This document shows positions 37,278 to 46,282 of a stretch of DNA of 64,000 nucleotides, piece after piece. The position numbers and the translations under genes are program-made. How positions within the stretch are numbered: position 1 is the first letter of the stretch; each line of letters starts with the position of its first letter. Location: assembly GCA_023151115.1 (NCBI GenBank), contig JAKLJP010000004.1:186001-250000 (forward strand), read 5' to 3'. Under the pieces are notes generated by a model. That model was not told the DNA's origin. It made no database searches and saw only the letters and a list, made by a program, of their open reading frames with translations. Origin of the DNA: Anaerolineae bacterium (GTDB lineage: Bacteria > Chloroflexota > Anaerolineae > 4572-78 > J111).

Positions 37278-38723
37278 CTACTTAAAGCTGTCAGACTTCA
37301 TGAACATGGTCGGCGGTAAATTAAAGCCATGATTTTTTAAGATAGGTTCGCATTTGGGCCGCAAACCGGCCGGCTCATGCTGGCCGATGACTTTCCCCTC
37401 GTCTTCGCCTTTTTCAACAAATCGGAAAATATCGGTCAAAACCGGCGTATCCCCTTCGATGCCCTGTACTTCGGTGATATGGGTGATTTTACGCGAGCCA
37501 TCCCGTAGCCGGCTGATTTGGACAATCAAATTGATCGCTTTGGCAATCTGAGTGCGGACCACCTGGAGGGGCAGATCAACCCCGGCCATCAGCACCAGTG
37601 TTTCCAGGCGAGAAATACAGTCGCGGGGGCTGTTGGAGTGAACGGTGGTCATACTACCATCGTGGCCGGTATTCATTGCTTGCAGCATATCCAGGGTTTC
37701 ACCGCTGCGGCACTCACCCACCACAATCCGTTCCGGGCGCATGCGCAGGGCATTGACCACACAATCCCGCACGGTAACGACGGTGGGACTATCGGGGCTG
37801 GGCTTTTTGGTTTCCAGGCGAATCACATTTCGTTGTTTAAATTGCAGCTCGGCCGCATCTTCAATAGTAACAGTCCGCTCGCCTTCGGGGATAAAGCCGG
37901 ACAGGCAGTTGATTAAGGTGGTTTTGCCGGAGCCGGTGCCGCCGGAGACAATAATATTGAGCCGGGAAATGACGCACGCCCGCAGAAACTCGGCCATGTG
38001 CGGCGTCAGCGAGCCAAAACTAATCAGGTTATCTATGGTCAGCTTATCTCGGGAGAATTTACGGATAGTAATGTTGGGGCCATCAATGGCGCAGGGCCGC
38101 AGCACCGCGTTAACCCGCGAGCCGTCGGGCAGGCGGGCGTCAATCAGAGGGTGATCGGCATCAGCGACACGACCCAGCGGCTTGACAATCCGTTTGATGA
38201 CCCGTTCCACGTGGTCGTCATCCAAAAATTTGTGACCTGACTCGACCAGCCCTTTGCCTTTTAATTCGATAAAGATAATGTAAGGACCGTTAACCATGAT
38301 TTCGCTGATACTGTCAGACCTGACAAAAGGTTCCAATGGGCCAAAACCAAAAATTTCGTCCAGAACATTATGGTAAAACTGCTCTTCGGTCACCTCGGCC
38401 GGGATTTTGATATTGGCCCGTTGTAGCGCCTGTTGGTAGCGCTCGCGGACGGTCTGTTCTCGTTCGGGGGTGCGGGGCAGCGGCAGGTCAAGGGGGACAT
38501 CCGGGGCAATGGATTTGCGCAAATTGTCGGCCAGCCACAATTGCAGGCGCAGCCGCTCGGCTCGCCCGGCGCTGATAAAGCCGCGCTGCATAGGCGTACC
38601 GGGTGGAACGGGTTGTTCCAGGGGGATAACCAAATCATCGGCGGGGGAGGCCGGTTTGGCTTCGTCTCTCGGCTGAACTTCTTTGACTCGCTTCAGGCTG
38701 GATAATGAGGTTACGTTGCTCAT
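37278..38723 (-). CDS. CpaF/TadA-family secretion ATPase
   Basis: 481 residues of the GspE/TadA ATPase superfamily. Walker A is VSGGTGSGKTTLINCLSGF near residue 265, Asp box in TVTIEDAAELQ, Walker B/His box in ALRMRPERIVVGECRSGETL and MNTGHDGSMTTVHSNSP. It would drive assembly of a Flp/Tad pilus or a type II/IV-like machine. No tadB, tadC, prepilin or secretin gene is adjacent, so it is an orphan copy or acts with genes elsewhere. A 170-residue N-terminal extension with NVLDEIFGFGPLEPF is typical of CpaF. Confidence 0.88.
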   Translation of the reverse strand: MSNVTSLSSLKRVKEVQPRDEAKPASPADDLVIPLEQPVPPGTPMQRGFISAGRAERLRLQLWLADNLRKSIAPDVPLDLPLPRTPEREQTVRERYQQALQRANIKIPAEVTEEQFYHNVLDEIFGFGPLEPFVRSDSISEIMVNGPYIIFIELKGKGLVESGHKFLDDDHVERVIKRIVKPLGRVADADHPLIDARLPDGSRVNAVLRPCAIDGPNITIRKFSRDKLTIDNLISFGSLTPHMAEFLRACVISRLNIIVSGGTGSGKTTLINCLSGFIPEGERTVTIEDAAELQFKQRNVIRLETKKPSPDSPTVVTVRDCVVNALRMRPERIVVGECRSGETLDMLQAMNTGHDGSMTTVHSNSPRDCISRLETLVLMAGVDLPLQVVRTQIAKAINLIVQISRLRDGSRKITHITEVQGIEGDTPVLTDIFRFVEKGEDEGKVIGQHEPAGLRPKCEPILKNHGFNLPPTMFMKSDSFK

Positions 38724-38859
38724 GATAACTCCTTGCTGTAGGTCGAAGGGCTGAAACTGGGTGGTGGGATCGGTAGTTGTTAAATTGATAAAACTTGAAC
38801 GGGTTAATTATATCACAAATCCGTCAAGGGGAAACAGTGGCTTAAGGTACTAATTAATG

Positions 38860-38918
38860 GTGAATTGTCCCAAAGGGATACCCTTGCGGTATGAATTGTC
38901 AATTATTAATTGTTAACT
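38860..38918. repeat. GAATTGTCAATTATTAATT-type inverted repeat
   Basis: TAATTAATGGTGAATTGTC and GAATTGTCAATTATTAATTG flank the GGGATACCC palindrome (38875). It lies between the M1 peptidase stop and the CpaF gene. Confidence 0.55.
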
Positions 38919-38927
38919 CAGCCACGC

Positions 38928-40598
38928 TTAATTTCTTTTTTCCAGCCAGGTTTCTACCAGCGGCTCGACATTCCGGCCCGAAACCTGTTCGATAAGGGCC
39001 AGCAAATCTTCGGGCTGGGCGATTTTGTACTTGTATTCGGCGTAGTAAGTCTGCATAATTTTGAAATAAGTTTCATCGCCTATTTCCTGCCGCAGCGCGT
39101 GAAAAAAGAGCGGCCCCTTGCCGTAGACAAAGGCGCCATACTCACCCTCAGAAAAGTTCGCTACCGGGCCGATAACCGCCCGGTCCTGGCCCTGATTTTT
39201 AGCCTGTTCATAAGGGCCAAAAAAGAGGGTGTCAATCACTTGCTGAGCGTTCTCGGCCCCCTCAACCGTTTCCCAGTAAAGTATGGTGCTGTAATTGGTC
39301 AGCGACTCGTCTAGCCAGGGTTCATCCACCTGGTCGTTGCCGACCAGCCCATACCACCACTGGTGAGCCACCTCGTGGGCTGTGGCGTGCTGAAAAAAGC
39401 CGCCCGGCTCGTCGTAGATAAATTGGGCCACGACCACCACCCCCGGATACTCCACCCCACCGGCGCTGGTCGGCGTGGCGACGACATCAAACTCGGCAAA
39501 GGGGTAAGGGCCAAAGCGTTGATTGAAGACCCGTAGCGAGTCGGCGGCATAACGGAGGGCCAGTTTGCCTCCTTCGGCCAAATCCGGCGGATAATAGCTG
39601 TTGACGGTTACATTGTCTACCGTCTCGCTGATCACCTCAAAATCGGCCCGCGCCGCCAGGTAAAAATCACGCATCGGCCCGGAAACCAGGGAAAGGGTCT
39701 TTGTCCCATTATCGTTAGCTGTACTGTCCAACAAGCCACCCGAAGCCACCACCACCATTTTCTCCGGCACGGTCAATTCGACCTGATAGAGCGACGTATC
39801 CAGGTAGGTCGCGTCGCCATAGGGCGGCGGAATTTCGATATTCCAGCCGGTTTCATCGTAAACAGCGATGGCCGGGTAAAAACCGGCCAGGGCCAGGGTG
39901 CCGTCGCTGGCCGAAAAGATGTTGTAGCCCTGCCCGGTTTCTTTAGGCACATCGGCCTGATACATCAGGATGATGTCGGTAACTGCACCGGGAGCCAGCG
40001 GTTGAGCCAGGGGAATACGCAAAGCCGAGTCGTTGGCGACTGTCTCCGGCTCGACAGCATGATTGTCAATGACCACCTGTTCCACCGTCATCTTGCCCCC
40101 ATAGCCCGGCAGGTTGGGGTAAAGTCGAAAATAGATTTCGGATAGGGCCACCGTTTCGGTGTTGGTGTAGCGGACCCGCTCTCGCCCGTTTAGGCGGGGA
40201 GAGTTAGCCTTATCTGGCGGTAGCTCTAATTCAATCTCCAGGTAGTAGCGGCTGGCTCCCGCTGCGGCGACCGTTTCCACATCGGCGGCAAATTCGGGGA
40301 GCATGGCCTCCTGATAGGGCGACAAGTCGGACCAATCAACTTCCGGCGTGGCGATTGGCGGTGCGGCCACCACCGGCGTGACAGTTGCGGGTAAGGAGGT
40401 GGGCGTGGGCGGAGCAGGCAAGGGCGTGGCTAAAGAAGGGGGGCTGGTCGGCGGCAGGGGCGTCGGGGTGGGGGTGAGAGTGGGGGCAGAGGTCGCTGTG
40501 GGGATGGCCATGCTGGTCGCTAATCTACAAGCCAAGACAACCAAAAAAAGGGGCGCCACCAGCAAACTTCTGATCAGAGGATTCATTGGGTTTGGCAT
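38928..40598 (-). CDS. M1-family metallopeptidase lipoprotein
   Basis: 556 residues from the ATG at 40598. A lipoprotein signal ends at the lipobox LVVLAC; a Pro/Thr-rich linker of about 65 residues follows, as in surface-exposed proteins. The M1 zinc site HEVAHQWWYGLVGNDQVDEP, with a Glu in the following WLDESLTNYS, is near residue 405. The exopeptidase GAMEN motif is replaced by AGGVEYPG, so aminopeptidase specificity may be altered. The likely -10 TATAAT lies only 11-16 bases before the ATG, suggesting a very short leader. A paralogue is at 41121-42677. Confidence 0.88.
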   Translation of the reverse strand: MPNPMNPLIRSLLVAPLFLVVLACRLATSMAIPTATSAPTLTPTPTPLPPTSPPSLATPLPAPPTPTSLPATVTPVVAAPPIATPEVDWSDLSPYQEAMLPEFAADVETVAAAGASRYYLEIELELPPDKANSPRLNGRERVRYTNTETVALSEIYFRLYPNLPGYGGKMTVEQVVIDNHAVEPETVANDSALRIPLAQPLAPGAVTDIILMYQADVPKETGQGYNIFSASDGTLALAGFYPAIAVYDETGWNIEIPPPYGDATYLDTSLYQVELTVPEKMVVVASGGLLDSTANDNGTKTLSLVSGPMRDFYLAARADFEVISETVDNVTVNSYYPPDLAEGGKLALRYAADSLRVFNQRFGPYPFAEFDVVATPTSAGGVEYPGVVVVAQFIYDEPGGFFQHATAHEVAHQWWYGLVGNDQVDEPWLDESLTNYSTILYWETVEGAENAQQVIDTLFFGPYEQAKNQGQDRAVIGPVANFSEGEYGAFVYGKGPLFFHALRQEIGDETYFKIMQTYYAEYKYKIAQPEDLLALIEQVSGRNVEPLVETWLEKRN

Positions 40599-40682
40599 AA
40601 TATCTCTTATTATAGCCAATCCAACCAAACCTCGGAAATGACTCCGCTAATCTTGTCTTATCTATGTTTGTAACTCGCCTGC

Positions 40683-40702
40683 GGACGCGCTAAAATGCGT
40701 CC
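40683..40702 (-). terminator. palindromic hairpin at the truncated TSUP end
   Basis: GGACGC and GCGTCC are separated by an 8-base loop and overlap the stop codon. Confidence 0.5.
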
Positions 40703-41100
40703 TCATTGCTGCATATGAGAATGATCCGCTCAAACTGCTGTTTTGAGAGGCGGCTTGCCAGCGTAGCGCCAATAAAAGCGGTGATGACTGCCCCGGCAAT
40801 CAGTGATCCAATGGCGGGAACATAAGGCGATAAGGGCGTAAATGAGAGGGTACGTCCACGAATGACAAGTGAAACAGCCAAAGTTACCAGGCTAATGGCT
40901 AAATTTAGCGCCACGGCGCGTTGGGCAGAGTATTTAAGCGGACCGGCCAGAACAGGCAGCCGAAATTCAGCCCCGCCGAGTCCAATTAATCCACCCAAAA
41001 TCCCAATGGGAACAGCGATAGCAAAGGCCAGCATTGAGCGATTGTGCGGCGCAATCTTTGGACTGTATTCCAGTTGGGCTTCTTTTTTAGGAAGATTCAT
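40690..41100 (-). pseudogene. truncated TSUP (TauE/SafE) permease
   Basis: 136 residues from MNLPKKEAQ. It has the first TauE half (MLAFAIAVPIGILGGLIGLG, then RLPVLAGPLKYSAQRAVALN and LAISLVTLAVSLV) but ends after SKQQFERIILICSNEDAF, about half the length of a normal family member of 240-280 residues. The last codons fall in a GGACGC...GCGTCC palindrome, as if the 3' half was lost by a deletion. The RBS AAGGTG lies 7 bases upstream. It is probably non-functional, but a half-size transporter cannot be excluded. Confidence 0.7.
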
Positions 41101-41120
41101 CTGTTCACCTTCTGATTCTA

Positions 41121-42677
41121 CTACCTTAACCACGCCTCAGCTAGCGGATTCAAATTCTCCCCGGACACCCGCTGGGCTGTGACCAAAAACGTCTGTGGGG
41201 TGACAACTTTATAGCGGTTTTCCAGGTAGTAAGTTTGTAACACCTGACGGTACATGACTTCGCCCAACTGCTCGCGCAAGGCATTAAAAAAAAGGGCTGC
41301 TTTGGCATAGACCAGCAGTTCATAGCTGGCCGGGTCGAAGTCAGCCGCCGGGCGATCAACCACCCCATCGAGGCTGCCGGCGGCGCTGTCGAAGGGGATC
41401 AGCCAGCGGGCGGTCATCAGCCGTTGGGCCTCGTTTTCGCCAAAGACGCTGCGGTAATAGTCAAAGGCGCTGTACTCGGTCAAACCTTCGTCCAGCCAGG
41501 GATGCTGGTAAGGATTATTGCCAACGACTCCATACCACCATTGATGAGCCACTTCGTGGGCCACCAAAAAAGCCAGGCCGTCACGACTCGAAACAGCAGC
41601 GGCCTCACGTTGGTCTCCCTTGTATAAACCCTCACCGATTAAAACCAATCCGCTGTACTCCATGCCGCGAAAGTTGAGCGGCGCTTCAACCACGTCCAGT
41701 TCGGTGTAGGGGTAGAGGCCAAAAGTGTCGCTGTAGAGGCGCAGGGAAGCCGTAGCGTGCGCCAGCACCATCTTGGCAGCGGCTTCGTGGCCGGGCAAAT
41801 AATACGAGGTTACGGTGGCGCCGGCGGCGCTTTCGCTGATGGCCTGGAACGGCCCGGCGATGACGGTCATATCGCGCAGCGGGCCACCCACAATTTGCCA
41901 GGTCCGGCTGCCGTTGGGATTGTCAATGACATTCAAAGTGACACCGCTGGCGACCACCACCAAATCTCGCGGCAGGGTCAGGTCTAGTTGGTAAAGCGCG
42001 GTTTCATTATAAAGCACATCGCTGTGGGTTGGAGGGATGTCGAGCGCCCACTCGCTGCCCTGGCGGACAGCTAAGGTAGGGTAAAAACCGGGCAGGGTCA
42101 AAATTGGGCCATCCCAACCAAAGAGTGTATAATTGGCCTCGTCCAGGCCGCGCTGGCCCCTCAATTGGGTGATAAAAGCCAAATCTATCGTGACAAAAGC
42201 CGGTTTAGCTGCGGGCAGCGGCAGGCGAATAGCGGCGCTGTCGGCCAGCAAGATAACATCGGCAGGAGAATTGTTGACCCGAACGGTCGTAACCCGGCTG
42301 GCTCCGCCATAATTTGGCAGGTTGGGATAAAGCCGAAAAACCACTTCCGCACCGGGCGCAGGCACAGTCACCTGGGCCAGGCCTTGCAGGGTTTGGCCGG
42401 TTTCGTCCAGCGTGGCGCTGATATGATAGCTGGGCAGGGGGCCGGCAGCTTCAACATCCCCTCGCGCCCAGGGTTGCAAAGCAGCGCGATAGTGAAAAAA
42501 GGGATCGCGGGTGGGAGTCGGGGTGATCAGGCCGGCTTCCATTAGAACGGTTTCGGGATCGAGAGAGCAGGCGGTGAGGAAACCAGTAGTCAGTAACCAG
42601 TAGCTGGTAGCCAGTAAACGCAAGATGCAAGACGCAAGACGGAAAGACGTGGCTGGATGGGTAGGACGGTTAAACAT
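41121..42677 (-). CDS. M1-family metallopeptidase lipoprotein, second paralogue
   Basis: 518 residues. Residues 10-34 of the signal peptide (RLASCILRLLATSYWLLTTG) are encoded by tandem repeats and end in the lipobox LTAC (C37). The zinc site HEVAHQWWYGVVGNNPYQHP and WLDEGLTEYS is near residue 375. The GAMEN position reads FRGMEYSG. An extended -10 (TGGTATAAT) sits only a few bases upstream of the ATG with no clear RBS, so the mRNA may be leaderless. It is clearly homologous to the lipoprotein at 38928-40598, with the TSUP remnant between. Confidence 0.88.
   Translation of the reverse strand: MFNRPTHPATSFRLASCILRLLATSYWLLTTGFLTACSLDPETVLMEAGLITPTPTRDPFFHYRAALQPWARGDVEAAGPLPSYHISATLDETGQTLQGLAQVTVPAPGAEVVFRLYPNLPNYGGASRVTTVRVNNSPADVILLADSAAIRLPLPAAKPAFVTIDLAFITQLRGQRGLDEANYTLFGWDGPILTLPGFYPTLAVRQGSEWALDIPPTHSDVLYNETALYQLDLTLPRDLVVVASGVTLNVIDNPNGSRTWQIVGGPLRDMTVIAGPFQAISESAAGATVTSYYLPGHEAAAKMVLAHATASLRLYSDTFGLYPYTELDVVEAPLNFRGMEYSGLVLIGEGLYKGDQREAAAVSSRDGLAFLVAHEVAHQWWYGVVGNNPYQHPWLDEGLTEYSAFDYYRSVFGENEAQRLMTARWLIPFDSAAGSLDGVVDRPAADFDPASYELLVYAKAALFFNALREQLGEVMYRQVLQTYYLENRYKVVTPQTFLVTAQRVSGENLNPLAEAWLR
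42581..42648. repeat. tandem repeats coding for a signal peptide
   Basis: AGTCAGTAACCAGTAGCTGG-type units (42586-42616) run into GCAAGAC units (42619-42640). On the minus strand they code for residues 10-32 of the M1 lipoprotein. Confidence 0.9.
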
Positions 42678-42735
42678 GCGCCGATTATACCATAAAGTTG
42701 GGCAAAATCAGGATACACGCTTGCCCAAAATCCTT

Positions 42736-42764
42736 TTGACAAGGTAAGGTCTTTGTGATAAACT
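42736..42764 (+). promoter_or_regulatory. promoter of the nuo operon
   Basis: TTGACA (42736-42741), 17-base spacer and TAAACT (42759-42764), about 62 bases before the nuoA start and 59 bases past the divergent M1 gene start. Confidence 0.75.
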
Positions 42765-42825
42765 TAACGAATGCCACGCTTCAAAAGTGCATAGCCTCAA
42801 CGATGCTGCGGAAAGAGATCAACCT

Positions 42826-43182
42826 ATGCCAATAGATTATTTGCCGGTTTTAATCTTTATTCTAGTCTGCACCTTTATTACTGCTGTTTCTTTAATTACT
42901 CCTCATTTTTTGGGGCCGCGCCGGCCCAACAAAGCCAAATCAGAGGTGGTCGAGTCAGGCAAATTAAACTATGGCGACGCCCGCCGCCGGGTGCCGATTT
43001 TGTATTATATGGTCGCCATGCTTTTTATCCTGTTTGACATCGAGGTGCTGTTTTTCTATCCGTGGGCGGTCTTGTTTTGGGATTTGAAATGGTATGGTCT
43101 GCTTCAGATAGGTATATTTGCCCTGCTGTTGGTTGAAAGTTTTATTTATGTCTGGAAGAAAGGAGCACTGGAATGGGAATAG
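42826..43182 (+). CDS. nuoA: NADH-quinone oxidoreductase subunit A
   Basis: 118 residues from the ATG at 42826. Three membrane helices with the conserved [20 protein letters not shown] region, including the acidic residues of helix 2, and the [16 protein letters not shown] loop that lies near the quinone cavity. It is the first gene of a 13-gene complex I operon. Its last codons overlap the start of nuoB. Confidence 0.95.
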   Translation: MPIDYLPVLIFILVCTFITAVSLITPHFLGPRRPNKAKSEVVESGKLNYGDARRRVPILYYMVAMLFILFDIEVLFFYPWAVLFWDLKWYGLLQIGIFALLLVESFIYVWKKGALEWE

Positions 43183-43703
43183 CGGTAGGAAATCCTCCCT
43201 ATCCAGGCGTGGGGAGCGCCGAAGCTGAGGGGAAAACCGGCAGTTTGGGCATTGCCGTCGCTCGTTTAGAAGATGCGGTCAATTGGGGCCGCGCCAATTC
43301 GATATGGCCGCTGTTGTTTGGGCTGGCCTGCTGCGCCATCGAGCAAATCGCCGCCGGCATGCCCCGCTTTGATATTGCCCGCTTTGGTTCGGAAGTGTTT
43401 CGGGCTTCGCCCCGCCAGGCGGATTTGTTGATTGTTTCCGGGCGGGTCTCCAACAAAATGGCCCCGGTCATCAAGCGTGTTTACGATCAGATGTCGTACC
43501 CCAAATGGGTCATCGCCATGGGCGATTGCGCCTCGTGCGGCGGCCCGTTTAACAATTACGCTATTATTCAGGGGGTGGATAAAATCTTGCCGGTTGATGT
43601 CTACGTGCCCGGCTGCCCGCCTCGCCCCGAAGCACTGTTCTACGCCTTGACCTTGCTGCAAAAGAAAATCAAGGCTGAAGAGAAGTTGGGCATTAGAGAG
43701 TAA
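43173..43703 (+). CDS. nuoB: NADH-quinone oxidoreductase subunit B (N2 cluster)
   Basis: 176 residues. Cluster N2 ligands are the adjacent cysteines in [12 protein letters not shown], the Cys in MGDCASCGG and the Cys in [14 protein letters not shown]2 passes electrons to quinone. It is 10 bases into the nuoA end. A 97-bp repeat-filled gap separates it from nuoCD. Confidence 0.96.
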   Translation: MGIAVGNPPYPGVGSAEAEGKTGSLGIAVARLEDAVNWGRANSIWPLLFGLACCAIEQIAAGMPRFDIARFGSEVFRASPRQADLLIVSGRVSNKMAPVIKRVYDQMSYPKWVIAMGDCASCGGPFNNYAIIQGVDKILPVDVYVPGCPPRPEALFYALTLLQKKIKAEEKLGIRE

Positions 43704-43707
43704 AATC

Positions 43708-43781
43708 AAGGAACTGAGGGAACTTAATGGAACTAAAGGAACTCGAACAATCCCCTAGTTCCTTCAGTTCCATGAGTTCCC
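43708..43781. repeat. GGAACTA / TAGTTCC inverted repeat array
   Basis: Five GGAACT-type units on the left are mirrored by four AGTTCC units on the right. The resulting hairpin lies between nuoB and nuoCD in the middle of the operon. Confidence 0.85.
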
Positions 43782-43800
43782 GTTTTTATGGACTTTGGCA

Positions 43801-45573
43801 ATGACAGACACAACTGTTGAAAAATTAGAAGCAGCTTTTCCGTCCGGGGTCATAGGGCGCTCAGAGTTTCGGGATACGATGACAATTTATGTCAGTTCCG
43901 ATCAATGGCACGATGCTGCCCGTTTTTTGCGCGACGACCCGGATTTGCAGTACAACCTACTGGTAGATGTTTACGGTACAGACCGGCTCAAACTGGGCCT
44001 GACGCCCCGTTTTGCCGCCAATTACGAGTTATACTCGATTCCCAGGAACAAATTTCTGCGGGTCGTTGTCGCCGCGCCTGACCGTCCTGCCGAGGGTAAT
44101 GGCAACGGCAAACACGGCGACCTGCCGCTGCTGCCCAGCGTCACCGATATTTGGCCGGGCGCTGACTGGTTAGAGCGCGAAACTTACGATTTGATGGGCA
44201 TCGAGTTCAGCGGGCATCCCTGGATGCACCGCATTTTAATGCCCGACAACTGGGTGGGCCATCCGCTGCGCAAGGATTATCCACTGGGCGGCGAGCCGGT
44301 TTATTTTGAGCACGACCGCAAAAATCCCCGTTTTGCGCACCTGGGCAAACAGATTATGGTTGGCCCATCGTATCTGTCTGATTTGCCAGAAGATATGGAC
44401 ACCGAAGAGCACATGGTGCTCAACCTGGGGCCGCACCACCCGGCCACTCATGGGGTGCTACGCCTGGCGGTCGAACTGGACGGCGAAGTTGTGCTCAAAG
44501 TCAGCCCGGAGTTGGGCTACCTCCATTCCGGCTTTGAAAAAACCGGCGAAAACAAGCGCTACGAGAAATTCATTCCTTACTGCGACCGCATGGATTACGC
44601 CGCGCCGATGAACAACAACCTGGCCTACGTACTGACCGTAGAAAAACTGCTCGACGTAGAAATTCCCGAATACGCCCAATTTGCTCGCGTTATCTGCTGC
44701 GAGTTGCAGCGTATTGCCAGCCACATGATCTGGCTGGGCACTCATGCGATGGACGTCAGCGGCACCGGTCATGCCTTGGTGATGTACTGCTTCCAGATGC
44801 GCGAGCGGATTTTGGATATTTTTGAGATGGTCTGCGGGGCGCGCATGACCACCAGCTACTTTAGCGTGGGTGGATTGCGCTGGCCTCTGCCCGGCGCTTT
44901 CAACGATGCGGTCAAAGCCTTTTTGACCGAATTTAAAGAGTATTTGAAAGATTACGAAGCCATGCTAACCGACAACCCGATCTGGTTGAGCCGGACCAAA
45001 GGCATTGGCTATCTGCGGGCCGAAGAAGCGATTGGGTTGAGCGTGACCGGGCCGCTGCTGCGCGCCGCCGGGGTGCCGCTGGATTTACGTAAACTGCGAC
45101 CTTATTCGGGCTACGATCAATTTGATTTCGACGTACCCACCTCAACCGACGCCGACTGCTACGCCCGTTATGAAGTGCGTATCCGTGAATTAGGCCAGAG
45201 CTTGCGCATCATCGAGCAGGCCCTCCACAAGATTCAACCCGGCCCCTTCCGCACCGCTGATCGAAAAGTAGCCCTGCCGCCCCGCGAAGAGATTTCCAGC
45301 AGTATGGAATCGCTTATTCACCACTTCAAGCTGGTCACAGAGGGCTACCGCCCGCCCGAAGGACAGGTGTACTACGTGGCCGAAAATCCCAAAGGCTGGT
45401 TGGGTTTTGGCCTCATCAGCGATGGCGCCGCCATTCCTCACCGGCTGCGGGTGCGCGGGCCATCGTTTGTTAACCTGCAAGCCACCCACACCATGGCTAA
45501 AGGCGGCTATGTCTCCGATTTGATCGCCATTATCGGCTCGATTGACATCGTTTTGGGTGAGGTGGACAGGTAG
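43801..45573 (+). CDS. nuoCD: NADH-quinone oxidoreductase fused subunits C and D
   Basis: 590 residues from the ATG at 43801. NuoC domain (1-185) with [20 protein letters not shown] and [19 protein letters not shown]; NuoD domain (195-590) with [20 protein letters not shown], the [20 protein letters not shown] loop, the Tyr/His quinone-binding region and the C-terminal VLGEVDR. Fusion of C and D is seen in enterobacteria and some others; separate genes are the more common state. It transfers electrons from N2 to quinone with NuoB. Confidence 0.95.
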   Translation: MTDTTVEKLEAAFPSGVIGRSEFRDTMTIYVSSDQWHDAARFLRDDPDLQYNLLVDVYGTDRLKLGLTPRFAANYELYSIPRNKFLRVVVAAPDRPAEGNGNGKHGDLPLLPSVTDIWPGADWLERETYDLMGIEFSGHPWMHRILMPDNWVGHPLRKDYPLGGEPVYFEHDRKNPRFAHLGKQIMVGPSYLSDLPEDMDTEEHMVLNLGPHHPATHGVLRLAVELDGEVVLKVSPELGYLHSGFEKTGENKRYEKFIPYCDRMDYAAPMNNNLAYVLTVEKLLDVEIPEYAQFARVICCELQRIASHMIWLGTHAMDVSGTGHALVMYCFQMRERILDIFEMVCGARMTTSYFSVGGLRWPLPGAFNDAVKAFLTEFKEYLKDYEAMLTDNPIWLSRTKGIGYLRAEEAIGLSVTGPLLRAAGVPLDLRKLRPYSGYDQFDFDVPTSTDADCYARYEVRIRELGQSLRIIEQALHKIQPGPFRTADRKVALPPREEISSSMESLIHHFKLVTEGYRPPEGQVYYVAENPKGWLGFGLISDGAAIPHRLRVRGPSFVNLQATHTMAKGGYVSDLIAIIGSIDIVLGEVDR

Positions 45574-45684
45574 CAGGGGGGCAAGGTAGCAGGTAGCAGG
45601 TAGTAAGGTTTCTTTTACGCACTACGCACCACGCACCACCTTTACAACCCAGTGTGGTTCAACAAAAATTACAAAGGCACGCCT

Positions 45685-46179
45685 ATGTGGTCTGAAAAAG
45701 AACAACAAGAACTGGATGAAATTCTCAAAAAGTACCCGCCCGAGCGCAAAATGTCGGCGGTGCTGCCGGCGCTTTATCTGGCCCAACGAGAGAAAAACTG
45801 GCTCGACAACGACGACATCGCCGCTGTGGCCGAAGCATTGGATTTACCGATTACCCATGTTCATTCCATCATTGGCTTTTACACCCTTTTCCGCAAAGAG
45901 CCGACCGGCAAATATATGATCCAGGTTTGCACCGACCTGCCCTGCGCCCTGCGCGGGGCCGAAGATTTCTACCATCGCTTGTGCCAGCGCATGGGGGTTG
46001 GACCTCACGGCGGCACCACCGAGGATGGCCTATTCACCGTCGAGTCGGTGGTCTGCATTGCCGCCTGCGATAAAGCGCCTTGTTTGCAAATCAATTTGGA
46101 TTATTACGAGAACTTAACCGACGAGCAAATTGACGAGGTGATTGACCGGCTGCGGGCCAGAGAAAAAGTCTCCCAATAA
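45685..46179 (+). CDS. nuoE: NADH-quinone oxidoreductase subunit E (2Fe-2S)
   Basis: 164 residues from the ATG at 45685; the in-frame region upstream of it is repeat-derived. The thioredoxin-like 2Fe-2S ligands are in VCTDLPCALRG and CIAACDKAPC. Together with NuoF and NuoG it forms the NADH-oxidising module. The N-terminal helix (KKYPPERKMSAVLPALYLAQ) is typical. Gaps on both sides carry repeats. Confidence 0.95.
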   Translation: MWSEKEQQELDEILKKYPPERKMSAVLPALYLAQREKNWLDNDDIAAVAEALDLPITHVHSIIGFYTLFRKEPTGKYMIQVCTDLPCALRGAEDFYHRLCQRMGVGPHGGTTEDGLFTVESVVCIAACDKAPCLQINLDYYENLTDEQIDEVIDRLRAREKVSQ

Positions 46180-46189
46180 ACCGGAAATT

Positions 46190-46252
46190 TCGCCACGAAT
46201 TTTACAAATTGACACAAAAAAATTAGCGAAAATTCGTGTAATTCGTGGCAAA
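46190..46252. repeat. ATTCGTG-type inverted repeat between nuoE and nuoF
   Basis: GCCACGAATTTTACAAATT faces AAAATTCGTGTAATTCGTGG, with TTTTTTT or TTAGCG in the middle. Related to 4374-4465. Confidence 0.8.
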
Positions 46253-46282
46253 ATGAGCTGGCCCCTGGCAAAAGGATAAACT

